Made by a program: the position numbers and the translations under genes. Below the pieces are notes generated by a model. It searched no databases, was not told the DNA's origin, and saw only the letters and a list, made by a program, of their open reading frames with translations. Of a stretch of 64,000 nt of DNA, positions 46,570-55,244 are shown piece by piece. This DNA comes from Nitrobacter vulgaris (GTDB taxonomy: Bacteria > Pseudomonadota > Alphaproteobacteria > Rhizobiales > Xanthobacteraceae): assembly GCF_002028545.1 (NCBI RefSeq), contig NZ_MWPQ01000042.1:1-64000 (forward strand), in the 5' to 3' direction. The number at the start of each line of letters is the position of its first letter. Within the stretch, counting starts at the first letter, position 1.

Positions 46570-47363
46570 CGACTGAACCTGATTGGAACGGCGAGTGTGA
46601 TTGAACCGCCGCCGACATCGGGCGGCGGGGCGGGAACGGGACTGGCGCGGCGCGGCAGCGAGGCGGCTTCTGCGTCGAGCGCGGAGTCGCCGGCCGAGCG
46701 CACCAGGCGTGCCGACAGCACGCGGCCGGAGCGGTCGATCGTGAACGCAACCGTCGCAACCCCCGCACCCGCCGCACCGGACGGGAAACGCTTGTGGCGG
46801 TTGAGATGCGCCATCAGCGCGCCGCGCCAGGAGCTCGGCGACATCGACGAGGCCATGCCTTCCGCGGGCGCGGCGGCGCGATCGGCGCGCTGCGCCTGTG
46901 AACTCTGCGGTGCGGTGGTGCGCGGCGCCTTCTTCTTTTTCTTCTTCGGCTTCGGTTTCGGCGGCTCCGTCTTGGCCGGCAGCACCACCTCCGCCTTCTC
47001 CACCTTCGGCGTCGGCGGCGGCTTGAGCTCGGCCTCCTTCACTTCCGGCGGCGTCGGATCTGGCTTCTCCTCGACCGGCTTCTCCGGTTCGGGCTGCTCC
47101 TCCTCGGCCTCCTCCATCTGCGGCCCCGGCGCGATGTCCTGCTGCGGCACCTCCGGCGCCACCGCCAGCGGCGCCAGCTCCATCATGATCGCGGCCGGCG
47201 GATCGCCCGGCGTCTCGGCCTGCGCCGGCCAGTGCAACGCCAGCCAGATGCCGCCGGCGTGCACCGCGACCACCGCAAGCCCGGCCGCGGTCCAGCGCAG
47301 CGCCGCGGCCCTGGTCACCGCGCCTTCCGGCCGCCCGTCCGGATCGCGCCAATCGATCCTCAT
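46566..47363 (-). CDS. tonB: Energy transducer TonB
   Basis: A 265-residue protein: one membrane helix at about residues 25-45, a long Pro/Glu/Lys linker (PEPEKPVEEKPDPTPPEVKE; PPKPKPKKKKKKA), and a C-terminal domain with WRGALMAHLNRHKRFPSGA and AFTIDRSGRVLSARLVRSAG, the TonB fold that contacts the receptor TonB box. It carries proton-motive energy from ExbB/ExbD to outer-membrane receptors. It overlaps exbD by four bases on one side and ialB by four on the other. Confidence 0.93.
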   Translation of the reverse strand: MRIDWRDPDGRPEGAVTRAAALRWTAAGLAVVAVHAGGIWLALHWPAQAETPGDPPAAIMMELAPLAVAPEVPQQDIAPGPQMEEAEEEQPEPEKPVEEKPDPTPPEVKEAELKPPPTPKVEKAEVVLPAKTEPPKPKPKKKKKKAPRTTAPQSSQAQRADRAAAPAEGMASSMSPSSWRGALMAHLNRHKRFPSGAAGAGVATVAFTIDRSGRVLSARLVRSAGDSALDAEAASLPRRASPVPAPPPDVGGGSITLAVPIRFSR

Positions 47364-47842
47364 GGCTTGGTAGCCGCCGCTGGCGCACTGCTACCGGCGG
47401 CCACGCTACCTGCTTGCACCTGTCCGGTATCCTCCAGCCCAACCAGCGCGATCTTGAGATAGCCGGCCTCGCGCAACAGGTTCATCACCTTCATCAGCTC
47501 GTTGTAAGCCACCGTCCCGTCGGCGCGCAGAAACACCCGCTGCTCGCGGTCATTGCTGGTCTGCTGATCGAGCGTTGCCTGAAGGGTATTGCGCGGCACC
47601 TCGTCGTTGCCGAGCGCCAGCGTCAGATCCTGCTTCACCGTCAAAAATACCGGCTTGTCGGGACGCGGCTGCGGCTGTGCATTCGACACCGGCAGGTCGA
47701 CCGCGACATCCACCGTCGATAACGGCGCAGCCACCATGAAGATGATCAAAAGCACCAGCATCACATCGATGAACGGGGTGACGTTGATTTCGCTCAGCTC
47801 GTCGATGCCGCCGTCCTGCGGGTTCTTCAGAGATACCGCCAT
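47360..47842 (-). CDS. exbD: Biopolymer transport protein ExbD
   Basis: A 160-residue single-span protein: cytoplasmic N-terminus, one membrane helix containing the conserved Asp in NVTPFIDVMLVLLIIFMVAA, then a periplasmic domain (RVFLRADGTVAYNELMKVMN). Works with ExbB as the proton channel powering TonB. The last 20 residues are Ala-rich. Overlaps tonB by four bases and follows exbB by six. Confidence 0.95.
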   Translation of the reverse strand: MAVSLKNPQDGGIDELSEINVTPFIDVMLVLLIIFMVAAPLSTVDVAVDLPVSNAQPQPRPDKPVFLTVKQDLTLALGNDEVPRNTLQATLDQQTSNDREQRVFLRADGTVAYNELMKVMNLLREAGYLKIALVGLEDTGQVQAGSVAAGSSAPAAATKP

Positions 47843-47848
47843 GAGGGC

Positions 47849-49003
47849 TCACTCCGCAGCGGAGCGGCCGCGCGACAGCGGCACCACGGACGGTCCAAGC
47901 CCCCGCTCCTGACGTTCCAGGTCGCGCGAGATGTGCTGAATGATCTCGCCGGAGGCATCCGACAGCAGCGCCCGGTAGCTCGAAAGCGCACGCGCGAACA
48001 CGTTGTAGATGATCACCGCCGGAATCGCGGCGACGAGCCCGAGCGCGGTCGCAAGCAAGGCTTCGGCGATGCCCGGCGCCACCACCGCAAGATTGGTGGT
48101 CTTGGAATGCGAGATGCCGATAAAGGAGTTCATGATGCCCCACACCGTGCCGAACAGCCCGACGAACGGCGCGGTCGCCCCGATGGTCGCAAGCAAGCCC
48201 GTGCCGCGGGCGATGTCGCGCCCCGACTTGGCCTCGATCCGCGACAGCGCGATGGCCAGACGCTCCTTGATGCCCTCAGAGGACAGATCGTTCGAGCGCC
48301 TGCATTCGTTCTCCGCCGCCTCCATCAGATCAGACACCGGGCCCTTGCCGGTCCACCCCTCAGAGATCTCTGCCCGTGCCGCCGCAAGAGTGTCGGCGCG
48401 CTCCAGCTTGCGCAAGCAGCTCTGTGCCCGCCGCCGCGAAGCCGCCAGATCCAGCCCCCGCGCCAGCCAGATCGTCCACGTCACCAGCGACGCAAACGCC
48501 AGACCGATCATCACCGCCTTCACAATGATGTCGGCCTGCATGAACATGCCCCACGGCGACAGGTCTTGCGGAAGCGTGGAGGACGAGGCATCCGATGCTG
48601 GCGCGGCAGCCGGCGCAGCTGATTGATCCAGAGGCGCGGCCGCGTCAGACGATGCCGCCGGTGCCTCCCCGGACGAAGCTTCAGCCGCAGGTACACCCGA
48701 AGAAGACGACGGCGTGGGCGATGTCACCGACGACGGCGGTGTCGTTGGCGATGCGGACGATGGCTGCGCGGACGGCTGCATCGGCGTCGATGCTGCTTGG
48801 GAAGACATCGGCACTGACGATGATGGCTGCGTCGGTAACGCCGACCGCGGTGAAGGCTGCGTCGCGGGATGCGCCGACGGCCCAGATCCCGCCGCAGCCG
48901 GATGCTCCCTCTGCTGCTGCGCAGTCGCCGGCGCCGCAATCGCCAGAACGGCGAGCGCGACGACAAACCCAAGACGTGTCGCCCTTGTTACAAATCCCGT
49001 CAT
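47849..49003 (-). CDS. exbB: ExbB-type proton channel with long periplasmic extension
   Basis: A 384-residue protein. After a signal-like N-terminus (ending APATA) there is a Pro/Ser/Thr-rich unstructured stretch to about residue 150, then the MotA/TolQ/ExbB domain: first helix ADIIVKAVMIGLAFASLVTW, and the helix pair around LATIGATAPFVGLFGTVWGI and EALLATALGLVAAIPAVIIY. The extension is much longer than in E. coli ExbB (244 residues) but typical of alphaproteobacterial ExbB. Start 49003 follows AAGGAACGGGG. It lies 19 bases after macB. Confidence 0.93.
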   Translation of the reverse strand: MTGFVTRATRLGFVVALAVLAIAAPATAQQQREHPAAAGSGPSAHPATQPSPRSALPTQPSSSVPMSSQAASTPMQPSAQPSSASPTTPPSSVTSPTPSSSSGVPAAEASSGEAPAASSDAAAPLDQSAAPAAAPASDASSSTLPQDLSPWGMFMQADIIVKAVMIGLAFASLVTWTIWLARGLDLAASRRRAQSCLRKLERADTLAAARAEISEGWTGKGPVSDLMEAAENECRRSNDLSSEGIKERLAIALSRIEAKSGRDIARGTGLLATIGATAPFVGLFGTVWGIMNSFIGISHSKTTNLAVVAPGIAEALLATALGLVAAIPAVIIYNVFARALSSYRALLSDASGEIIQHISRDLERQERGLGPSVVPLSRGRSAAE

Positions 49004-49022
49004 GATTCCCCGTTCCTTGTTC

Positions 49023-50972
49023 CTATTGACTTGACAGCGCCACGACAGGATCAAGCCGCGCCGCGCGAAACGCCGGCATGAAGCCGAACAGCGTTCCCAT
49101 AACCACTGCCCCCGTTACCGCGCCGATCGCTGCCGTGATCGAGAAAATTACCGTCATGCCGAACAGTGTGGCTGCGGCTATTCCGATCAGCACGCCGAGC
49201 AGCAACCCGAACACGCCACCGATTGCCGACAAAACGATCGCCTCGGTCAGGAACTGGCCCAGGATGTCCGCGGTCCTGGCCCCGATCGCGGCACGGACAC
49301 CGATTTCCCTGGTGCGCTCGGCCACGGTGATCAGCATGATGTTCATGATGCCGATACCGCCGACCAGCATCGAAATCGCGGCGATGGCGCCGAGCAAAAG
49401 ATTACTTGAGCGGCGCTCATCCTCGGCCTTGCGGAAGGCGGACGCCGCATCGTGCAGCCAAAAATCCTCGCGACCGTGGCGGCGGATCAACAGCGACTTG
49501 ATGGCGTCCTTGGTCTGTTGCAGACGGGACATATCGGCGATGGAGACAACGATCTCCGACAGCTCGTCCTTACCATAGAGTCGCATCGCAGCCGTCCGAA
49601 GCGGCATCACCACGTTATTGTCCCGATCCATGCCCTTCTCGGAAAGGCCCTTGGACTCGAGCACGCCGGTGACAAGAAATGGAATGTTGTTGACCAAAAC
49701 GTGGCTGCCGGAAGGATCGGCGATATTGGGAAACAGTTTTAACGCGAGGGTCGCACCGAGCAACATCACGGCGTTGCCGCTGATCTCATCCTCCTTCGTA
49801 AAGAACATTCCCTTCGCCGTATCCCAGTTGTGAACCGTCCGAAACTCGGCCGTGGTGGCGATTACTTCGGCGTTCATATCCGTGTTGGCGTGCCGCAATA
49901 TGCCGGCTTCCCACAAGGCCGGCATCGACCCGGACACGTTGGCAAGATCCTTGATCGCCTCGGCATCGGCGAGAGTCAGCGGCATGCTGGTCACTGCGGA
50001 TTCGCCCGCACGGCTGACCACCAACCAGTTGGTGCCGATGGCGGAGGCCCGCTCCATGAACGACGCCTGCGCGCCGCGCCCGATCGCCATCATGGCGACG
50101 ACGGAAGCAACGCCGATGACGATGCCGCTCAGGGTCAGCGCCGTACGAACCGGATTGACCGCAAGCGCGGCGAAGGCAGAGCGGGCCGCTTCCTCCAGCC
50201 AGGCCCACAGCGGCGGCGAGGTGCCATTCGCATGCCGTGCAGCAACGGCAACCGAGGAGCGCGGAACCCTTCCAGCGTCGCGACCGCTGTCAGAGGCGAT
50301 CAGTCCGTCCTCGATCCGGATGATGCGCTCAGCCGCGGCGGCTACGTTCGAGTCGTGAGTGATGAGGATGATCGTGTGCCCGGCGCCGGCAAGCTCTTTC
50401 AGGATCCCCAGTACTTCCGTGCCGCTTTTGCTGTCCAACGCGCCCGTCGGCTCGTCAGCGAGGATCACCGCGCCACCGTTCATCAGCGAGCGCGCGATCG
50501 AGACACGCTGCTGCTGGCCGCCCGAGAGCTGCGACGGCCGATTGAACATGCGCGTGGCAAGGCCGAGCCGCGCCAGCAGTGCGGACGCGCGGCGATGACG
50601 ATAAGCGCGGGGCGCGCCGGCATGAACCGCCGGCATCTCGACATTGCCTAGCGCGCTTACTGTCGAGATCAAATGATACTGCTGGAAGATGAAACCAAAG
50701 GAATTGCGACGCAGCGCAGCGAGACCGTCACGATCGAGCCCGGCGACATCCTGTCCCGCAAAACGGTAGATGCCCTGCGTCGGCCGGTCGATCAGGCCGA
50801 TGATATTCATCAGCGTCGACTTGCCGGATCCGGAGGCGCCGACGATGGCGACGAACTCGCCGGAATAGATCGACAGCTCGACGCCGCGCAGCGCGCGGGT
50901 AACAACATCGCCGCTACGATAGGAGCGGCAAATGCCCGTCAGGTCGATGAGCGGAACATGCGATGCGTTCAT
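49023..50972 (-). CDS. macB: MacB-like ABC transporter (ATPase fused to permease)
   Basis: A 649-residue protein. Residues 1-230 are the ATPase: Walker A GASGSGKS (45-52), signature LSGGQQQR (149-156), Walker B VILADEP (169-175). After a linker come four membrane helices flanking a large periplasmic domain, with the MacB permease end GGIGIMNIMLITVAERTREI and PAFRAARLDPV. MacB exports macrolides, siderophores or peptides with MacA and an outer-membrane channel. Its neighbours here suggest a metal-related ligand. It overlaps macA by four bases. No TolC gene is nearby. Confidence 0.92.
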   Translation of the reverse strand: MNASHVPLIDLTGICRSYRSGDVVTRALRGVELSIYSGEFVAIVGASGSGKSTLMNIIGLIDRPTQGIYRFAGQDVAGLDRDGLAALRRNSFGFIFQQYHLISTVSALGNVEMPAVHAGAPRAYRHRRASALLARLGLATRMFNRPSQLSGGQQQRVSIARSLMNGGAVILADEPTGALDSKSGTEVLGILKELAGAGHTIILITHDSNVAAAAERIIRIEDGLIASDSGRDAGRVPRSSVAVAARHANGTSPPLWAWLEEAARSAFAALAVNPVRTALTLSGIVIGVASVVAMMAIGRGAQASFMERASAIGTNWLVVSRAGESAVTSMPLTLADAEAIKDLANVSGSMPALWEAGILRHANTDMNAEVIATTAEFRTVHNWDTAKGMFFTKEDEISGNAVMLLGATLALKLFPNIADPSGSHVLVNNIPFLVTGVLESKGLSEKGMDRDNNVVMPLRTAAMRLYGKDELSEIVVSIADMSRLQQTKDAIKSLLIRRHGREDFWLHDAASAFRKAEDERRSSNLLLGAIAAISMLVGGIGIMNIMLITVAERTREIGVRAAIGARTADILGQFLTEAIVLSAIGGVFGLLLGVLIGIAAATLFGMTVIFSITAAIGAVTGAVVMGTLFGFMPAFRAARLDPVVALSSQ

Positions 50973-52210
50973 GACTCCACCCTCAGCTTAGCGGGCGGAC
51001 CGGACGCCTTCACGCCCGTGATGATCCGTTCGCCACCGGCGAGGCCGCTCGTGACTTCACTGAGGAAGCGGGTCCGGGCACCAGTCTCGACCTTGCGGAC
51101 GGCGATGGTCCCGTCTCCCTGAAGAACGCGAACCTCGCTTTTTTCGTTGAGTGACGACACTGGAATGACCAGGGCGTTTTGCGCCGCGGCGGTGACGAAA
51201 AATACCTGTGCGGTCATTCCGGCTTTCAAGCCGCCATCCTTGTTGGGAACGTCGAACAGCGCCGTGTAGAGTACGACATTGCCCGATTGCGTTGCAGCCT
51301 TGGCCTCGACCTTCTTGTCGGGCCGGCGCGGCGCCGGCTGGATTTGCCGGAGCGTTGCATGCCACTTGCGGTCCGGCCGGCCCAATGTGGTGAACCACAG
51401 CGGCATGCCTTCACGCAGCTTGACGACGTCGGCTTCGGACACATCTGTCCACACCGTCATGGTATCGAGGTCGGCGATTTGCAGCACCAGCGGCGTATCA
51501 TAGTTCGCGTTGAGGGTCTGCCCCTCCTTCGCGTCCAACGAAACCACGGTGCCCGCCATCGGCGCGGTGATACGGGCGAAGCGCAATGCTGTTTTTTGCG
51601 CGTGAAGATCGGCCTGCATCTGACGGATGCGGGCTTTGGAAGCGTCGATACGAGCGATCAGGATGTCGCGGTCGCGCTCCGCCGTCTCAAAAGCGACTTT
51701 CGAAACTGCGCTGCTCTGAGACAGCGTCAGGTGGCGCTCGGCATTGCGTTTTGCAAACGCAAGCCCGGCTTCCTGCTCGGCGAGTTCGGCGGTCAACCGC
51801 GCGACGTCCGCCTCAATGCCCTCGACCTTGGCCGCCTGCATCTCGGCGTCGATCTCCGCCACGACCGCCCCCGCGGTCACCTCGTCGCCAACGGCAACGT
51901 GAAGACGCTTCAACTGGCCGGACACCTGCGCGCCGACATCGACATAAGCGCGCGGCTGTATTTTACCGGTCGCGGCAACGGTGCTCTCGATGTCCTGCCG
52001 CGTGACGGCAACGGTCTCATAAAGGCTGTCCGGCGACGGCGCGCGGAATCCCATGAAAGCAAGGGTGCCGAGCACAGCCAGTGTGACAACGCTCACCCCC
52101 AGGACGAGCCGCCGAGAACCGCGCGTTCGCCGCGCCGGCGCGGTCCAGGCCGGCAGCAGCGTCACGCCATCGACATCGTCAGGAGGCACCGGGGCGTTCA
52201 TCGTCGGCAT
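50969..52210 (-). CDS. macA: MacA-like periplasmic adaptor (HlyD family)
   Basis: A 413-residue membrane-fusion protein: short cytoplasmic N-terminus, one membrane helix at about residues 30-50, lipoyl half-motifs VAATGKIQPRAYVDVGAQVS and ITAPMAGTVVSLDAKEG, an alpha-hairpin coiled coil between them (residues about 120-210), and a C-terminal beta-barrel with RVLQGDGTIAVRKVETGART. It bridges MacB to an outer-membrane channel. Start at 52210 (MPTMNAPV) or 52201 (MNAPV); the choice is not forced. Same operon as macB, overlapping four bases. Confidence 0.9.
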   Translation of the reverse strand: MPTMNAPVPPDDVDGVTLLPAWTAPARRTRGSRRLVLGVSVVTLAVLGTLAFMGFRAPSPDSLYETVAVTRQDIESTVAATGKIQPRAYVDVGAQVSGQLKRLHVAVGDEVTAGAVVAEIDAEMQAAKVEGIEADVARLTAELAEQEAGLAFAKRNAERHLTLSQSSAVSKVAFETAERDRDILIARIDASKARIRQMQADLHAQKTALRFARITAPMAGTVVSLDAKEGQTLNANYDTPLVLQIADLDTMTVWTDVSEADVVKLREGMPLWFTTLGRPDRKWHATLRQIQPAPRRPDKKVEAKAATQSGNVVLYTALFDVPNKDGGLKAGMTAQVFFVTAAAQNALVIPVSSLNEKSEVRVLQGDGTIAVRKVETGARTRFLSEVTSGLAGGERIITGVKASGPPAKLRVES

Positions 52211-52214
52211 CCGC

Positions 52215-52541
52215 TCACTGAATGTCTTTGTAGTCGACGTCGAACGACTGGCCGGGGCCAGCGTCGAACAGCAAATAGAACTCGCCGTCAGGCTTGCGGA
52301 AGCTGACGGTCGAGTCGGTCCCGAAGCTTGTTTGCAGGATGATCGTCTCGTCGTAGCGAACGACGTCGAGCCTCACCCCGGGAACGCCGGTGCCGTCCGC
52401 GAATCCGCCTTCGCAACCCACCATCGTCGCATCGATCATCTTGCAGATACAAAACGGCGGATGCGCCCAGGCAGCACCGATAAAGAAAGACACCGCGCCG
52501 AAGGTGGCGATGGTCAGTCCGCCTTTCCAGAGCCCCTTCAT
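52215..52541 (-). CDS. Small exported Cys-containing hypothetical protein
   Basis: A 108-residue protein with a signal peptide (residues 1-26, ending GAAWA) followed at once by HPPFCICKMIDATMVGCEGG, a three-Cys cluster. The rest (YDETIILQTSFGTDSTVSFR; YLLFDAGPGQSFDVDY) looks like a small beta domain. No family recognised; the Cys cluster may bind metal. It lies between macA (four-base gap) and the next exported gene (ATGA overlap), so it is part of the operon. Confidence 0.75.
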   Translation of the reverse strand: MKGLWKGGLTIATFGAVSFFIGAAWAHPPFCICKMIDATMVGCEGGFADGTGVPGVRLDVVRYDETIILQTSFGTDSTVSFRKPDGEFYLLFDAGPGQSFDVDYKDIQ

Positions 52542-53068
52542 ATCCGCCCCCTCTTCTCGAGCCAGGCCGCAGTCAAGGGCGAGGCTGTGCGGATCGGGAT
52601 CGACGTCTGGTATAGCGCGCCGTCCCAGCCCTCGAACGTCACCCACAACATACCGTCAGCACTGGCCTTCTCCGGAATCCGCACTTCCGCAAACTGTCGA
52701 TAAGGGGTACCCGAAAACAGCGCGCCCGCGGTACGAACGTTGCGCGGCTTGCCGACGCGCAAGTATGCCGCCTTCACCTGATCGACGCAGGCCGGACACA
52801 GCGCCATGACAAAAGACTTGGTGTAACCCGCACGCCCTTCCGCCTCCGGTTCGATCAGCTTGAACTCGGCCATCCGCGCGGTCCACGGACCAACCACAAC
52901 CTCGCCGATATCGCGCTCGCCGAGGCCCTTCTTGCCACCGAACAATGCATCTGCCTGGAAGAAGGCCGGCGCCGAAACGATCGGCACGATCAGCATCAAG
53001 GCGCTGAGATGGAATCGCCAGCGCTGCCACAGCGACGCATTGCGCGATGGGGATACGAGCGCCGCCAT
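52538..53068 (-). CDS. Membrane-anchored hypothetical protein with CPAC motif
   Basis: A 176-residue protein with an N-terminal hydrophobic segment (about residues 17-42) and a soluble domain containing KSFVMALCPACVDQVKAAYL, a CxxC pair. The CPAC looks like a redox or metal site but no thioredoxin signature surrounds it. Later segments (YRQFAEVRIPEKASADGMLW; FEGWDGALYQTSIPIRTASP) are beta-rich. Not assigned to a family. It shares the stop/start junction with the PepSY gene and overlaps the next gene by four bases. Confidence 0.75.
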   Translation of the reverse strand: MAALVSPSRNASLWQRWRFHLSALMLIVPIVSAPAFFQADALFGGKKGLGERDIGEVVVGPWTARMAEFKLIEPEAEGRAGYTKSFVMALCPACVDQVKAAYLRVGKPRNVRTAGALFSGTPYRQFAEVRIPEKASADGMLWVTFEGWDGALYQTSIPIRTASPLTAAWLEKRGRI

Positions 53069-54294
53069 TACTCAGTCGCCTCCAGCCCCAACCGCACATG
53101 TCTGCGGTCGCGGACGATCTTCACTGTCTCGATCGCGGTGCGCCTGGTCCACACCATCATCCCGGAAAACACCAGTGTGGTCAGCGTCAGACCGAACAGC
53201 AGGTAGATGAGCTTGAGCCACACGCCGGCGAAATCGCCGGTGTGCAAAGGCCGCATCGAGCCGGTGACGAGCTCGAGCGCGGAGCGGTCGGACACGCGCC
53301 GCGCCCGCTCCACCTTGCCGTTGTAGGGATTGACCTCCACCGTCTCGAAAATCAGCGGATAATTGCCGCGCCCACCGACGCTGATTTGGCCGTAGGCGCT
53401 GTCCGGGAGTTCCACGAAGCTGGGCTCAAGATCAGGCAGCTGAGCATGCACGATCTCGGCCGCCTGCCCCAGCGTGATCCGCGGCGCCGGCGCGCCCTCG
53501 GCGACCACCGGCACGTCGGTGCGCGCCACCACGGGCGGCACACCTGCCGTTGAAATCGAAATGTGGTTGTCGCTGAGAATCGCCTGGATCAAAAACCAGC
53601 TTGCGGTCACCGCCATAATGGCGATGAATGGGATCGACCACACCCCGGCCAGCCGGTGCAGGTCGCCCCAGAAGATGCGCTTGCCCTTGCCGATGCGAAG
53701 GCGGGGCTGCAGGTAGGCACGCCAGAACCGCTTGTAGACGACGATCCCTGTGATCAGCGAACCAAGCAGTGGAACCGACAAGGCCGAGACAAAGTACCAC
53801 CCAATCGGGAAGCTACTGTCGAACGGCATCAACAGCCAGCCGTGCAAGGCGCGCGTGAAATCACGAAAATCGAACGTGCCCTGCTCGCCCTGCACCACGC
53901 CAGTGTATGGATTGACGAACAACTTGGCGGAACTGCCATCGGGGCGTGTCACTTGCACCCCCAGGGCGAAGATCGACTTCACCGGCCGCGAGATGAATCT
54001 CACCCGAGCACCGGGCACCTCGCGCTCAACCGCCGCCAGTATCTCGTCATAACCGAGCAGCCGCGCGTCATTCGTGGGAGCATTGGCCCGCTCCATCGGA
54101 GATGCCAACCACATGATCTCCTGACTGACGGTCGCGATCGACCCTGTCAGACAAACGAAGAACAAAAACGCCCAGATCGGCAGCGCAAGCCAACCGTGAA
54201 TTACGAACCACAGGCGGGCACCTGAGGTCTTACGCGATGCGGTTCCATTCACTCCTGCTGTCCTCGGCGCGCTGGTTGTCCCGCCACGGGACAT
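53068..54294 (-). CDS. PepSY-associated transmembrane protein (siderophore-reductase-like)
   Basis: A 408-residue inner-membrane protein with four hydrophobic helices: GARLWFVIHGWLALPIWAFL, SLPIGWYFVSALSVPLLGS-like helix near residue 190, SIPFIAIMAVTASWFLIQAI, and LIYLLFGLTLTTLVFSGMM. PepSY domains lie between (VSQEIMWLASPMERA; ITLGQAAEIVHAQLPDLEP). Conserved His in HGWL, LHGWLL, DLHRLAG and PLHTGDF could ligate haem, as in FsrB/PiuB-type reductases that release iron from siderophores. Start 54294 (MSRGGTTSAP) is preferred. First gene of the long leftward operon. Confidence 0.88.
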   Translation of the reverse strand: MSRGGTTSAPRTAGVNGTASRKTSGARLWFVIHGWLALPIWAFLFFVCLTGSIATVSQEIMWLASPMERANAPTNDARLLGYDEILAAVEREVPGARVRFISRPVKSIFALGVQVTRPDGSSAKLFVNPYTGVVQGEQGTFDFRDFTRALHGWLLMPFDSSFPIGWYFVSALSVPLLGSLITGIVVYKRFWRAYLQPRLRIGKGKRIFWGDLHRLAGVWSIPFIAIMAVTASWFLIQAILSDNHISISTAGVPPVVARTDVPVVAEGAPAPRITLGQAAEIVHAQLPDLEPSFVELPDSAYGQISVGGRGNYPLIFETVEVNPYNGKVERARRVSDRSALELVTGSMRPLHTGDFAGVWLKLIYLLFGLTLTTLVFSGMMVWTRRTAIETVKIVRDRRHVRLGLEATE

Positions 54295-54379
54295 CCGCAG
54301 GTCAAAGAATGGCGACCCTATAGTTAGAGACGTTCGAGCAACCGCTTTTTGAACCCCCTCGCTACAAAATTTTTTGACG

Positions 54380-54580
54380 TCATGAGCTAACCAGTCGCAC
54401 CCATCTTTTTTCTTCCAACCGCTCCAGAAGCGGAACTTGGTGGACAAGGGTATAGCGTTGCGGCTCGCCATAAACGCCGGTGTCGTAGTTACCGAACACG
54501 GAATAGTGCTTTTGATTCAGTAGATTTGCGGCGCCGTGGTCCTGGATAAGCGAATAGACGACGCCTTCCACGACCGTCAC
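54380..54580 (-). pseudogene. TonB-dependent receptor C-terminal remnant
   Basis: Leftward reading from 54580 gives NLLNQKHYSVFGNYDTGVYG then EPQRYTL, which matches the last two beta-strands of TonB-dependent receptors (typical pattern NLLNxxYxxFG followed by GxPRxxxL). Nothing else of the roughly 700-residue barrel or plug is present upstream, and the end continues past the usual terminal aromatic residue. It sits directly upstream of the PepSY-MacAB-ExbBD-TonB operon, where an intact receptor gene would be expected. Confidence 0.6.
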
Positions 54581-54673
54581 AATGACCTCGTCGGAGCGGC
54601 AACCTTCCCCTATCGCGGAAAAAGAAGGGTTCGCCCAGGTCCTGATAAAAGAAAGTGAAAAGGCACAGCCGCC

Positions 54674-55168
54674 TCAGAAACCCTGGCGACTAGTGGAGAA
54701 GGTACGCCGGAACCAGTCGTCCAGCAGTGCTTTCTCGTATACATACCGATCGCCCGAAAAGCGCGCCGACGGATTCATCTGGTAGTTGATATCGGTGAGC
54801 GTCTCTTCGCCACTTCGCACACGCCGGCCTCTTTCGATCAATGCATAACGCAGTACGATCCTCGGTAGCGTGACGCCATTAACAATCCGGACGTTGTTGG
54901 GAGCAAAACGAAGCGGCTGTTGATAGCCAGCAAGATCGATATCGACGATATCTATGTTGAGATTCTGCCCAGGCGCGAGAAATCGCTTGCCGAGACGATC
55001 CAGATGAGCGCGAAAAGCCGCCTCTACCGACGCGCTCGAAGTATCGTATGAGCCTGCATCGGTATAGCGGTCAGAATTGACGAAGCGCACGTTCACGCCA
55101 GCGTGGCTCGATGCCGGCGAAAGAATGATGACTGCAAGAACCGCAGCGATGCCAAGATTCCAGCGCAT
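54674..55168 (-). CDS. DUF3016-family exported protein
   Basis: A 164-residue protein: signal peptide (residues 1-23, ending SSHAG) then VNVRFVNSDRYTDAGSYDTS and QNLNIDIVDIDLAGYQQPLR, followed by RIVLRYALIERGRRVRSGEE. This is the arrangement of the DUF3016 family, periplasmic proteins often seen beside TonB-linked genes. Function unknown. It follows the second TonB gene by 77 bases in the same direction. Confidence 0.8.
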   Translation of the reverse strand: MRWNLGIAAVLAVIILSPASSHAGVNVRFVNSDRYTDAGSYDTSSASVEAAFRAHLDRLGKRFLAPGQNLNIDIVDIDLAGYQQPLRFAPNNVRIVNGVTLPRIVLRYALIERGRRVRSGEETLTDINYQMNPSARFSGDRYVYEKALLDDWFRRTFSTSRQGF

Positions 55169-55244
55169 GGTTCACCTTTCGGCCCCGTTGACCGAACATA
55201 AGCACGAATCCCGAAACCTTCCAGGCGCAATTGCCGAGACGAGT

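Noticed and set aside
46597-47373. Rightward 258-residue frame opposite tonB
   Set aside because: Antisense of the Pro/Glu/Lys linker of TonB; Gly/Ser/Phe-rich composition with no motif.
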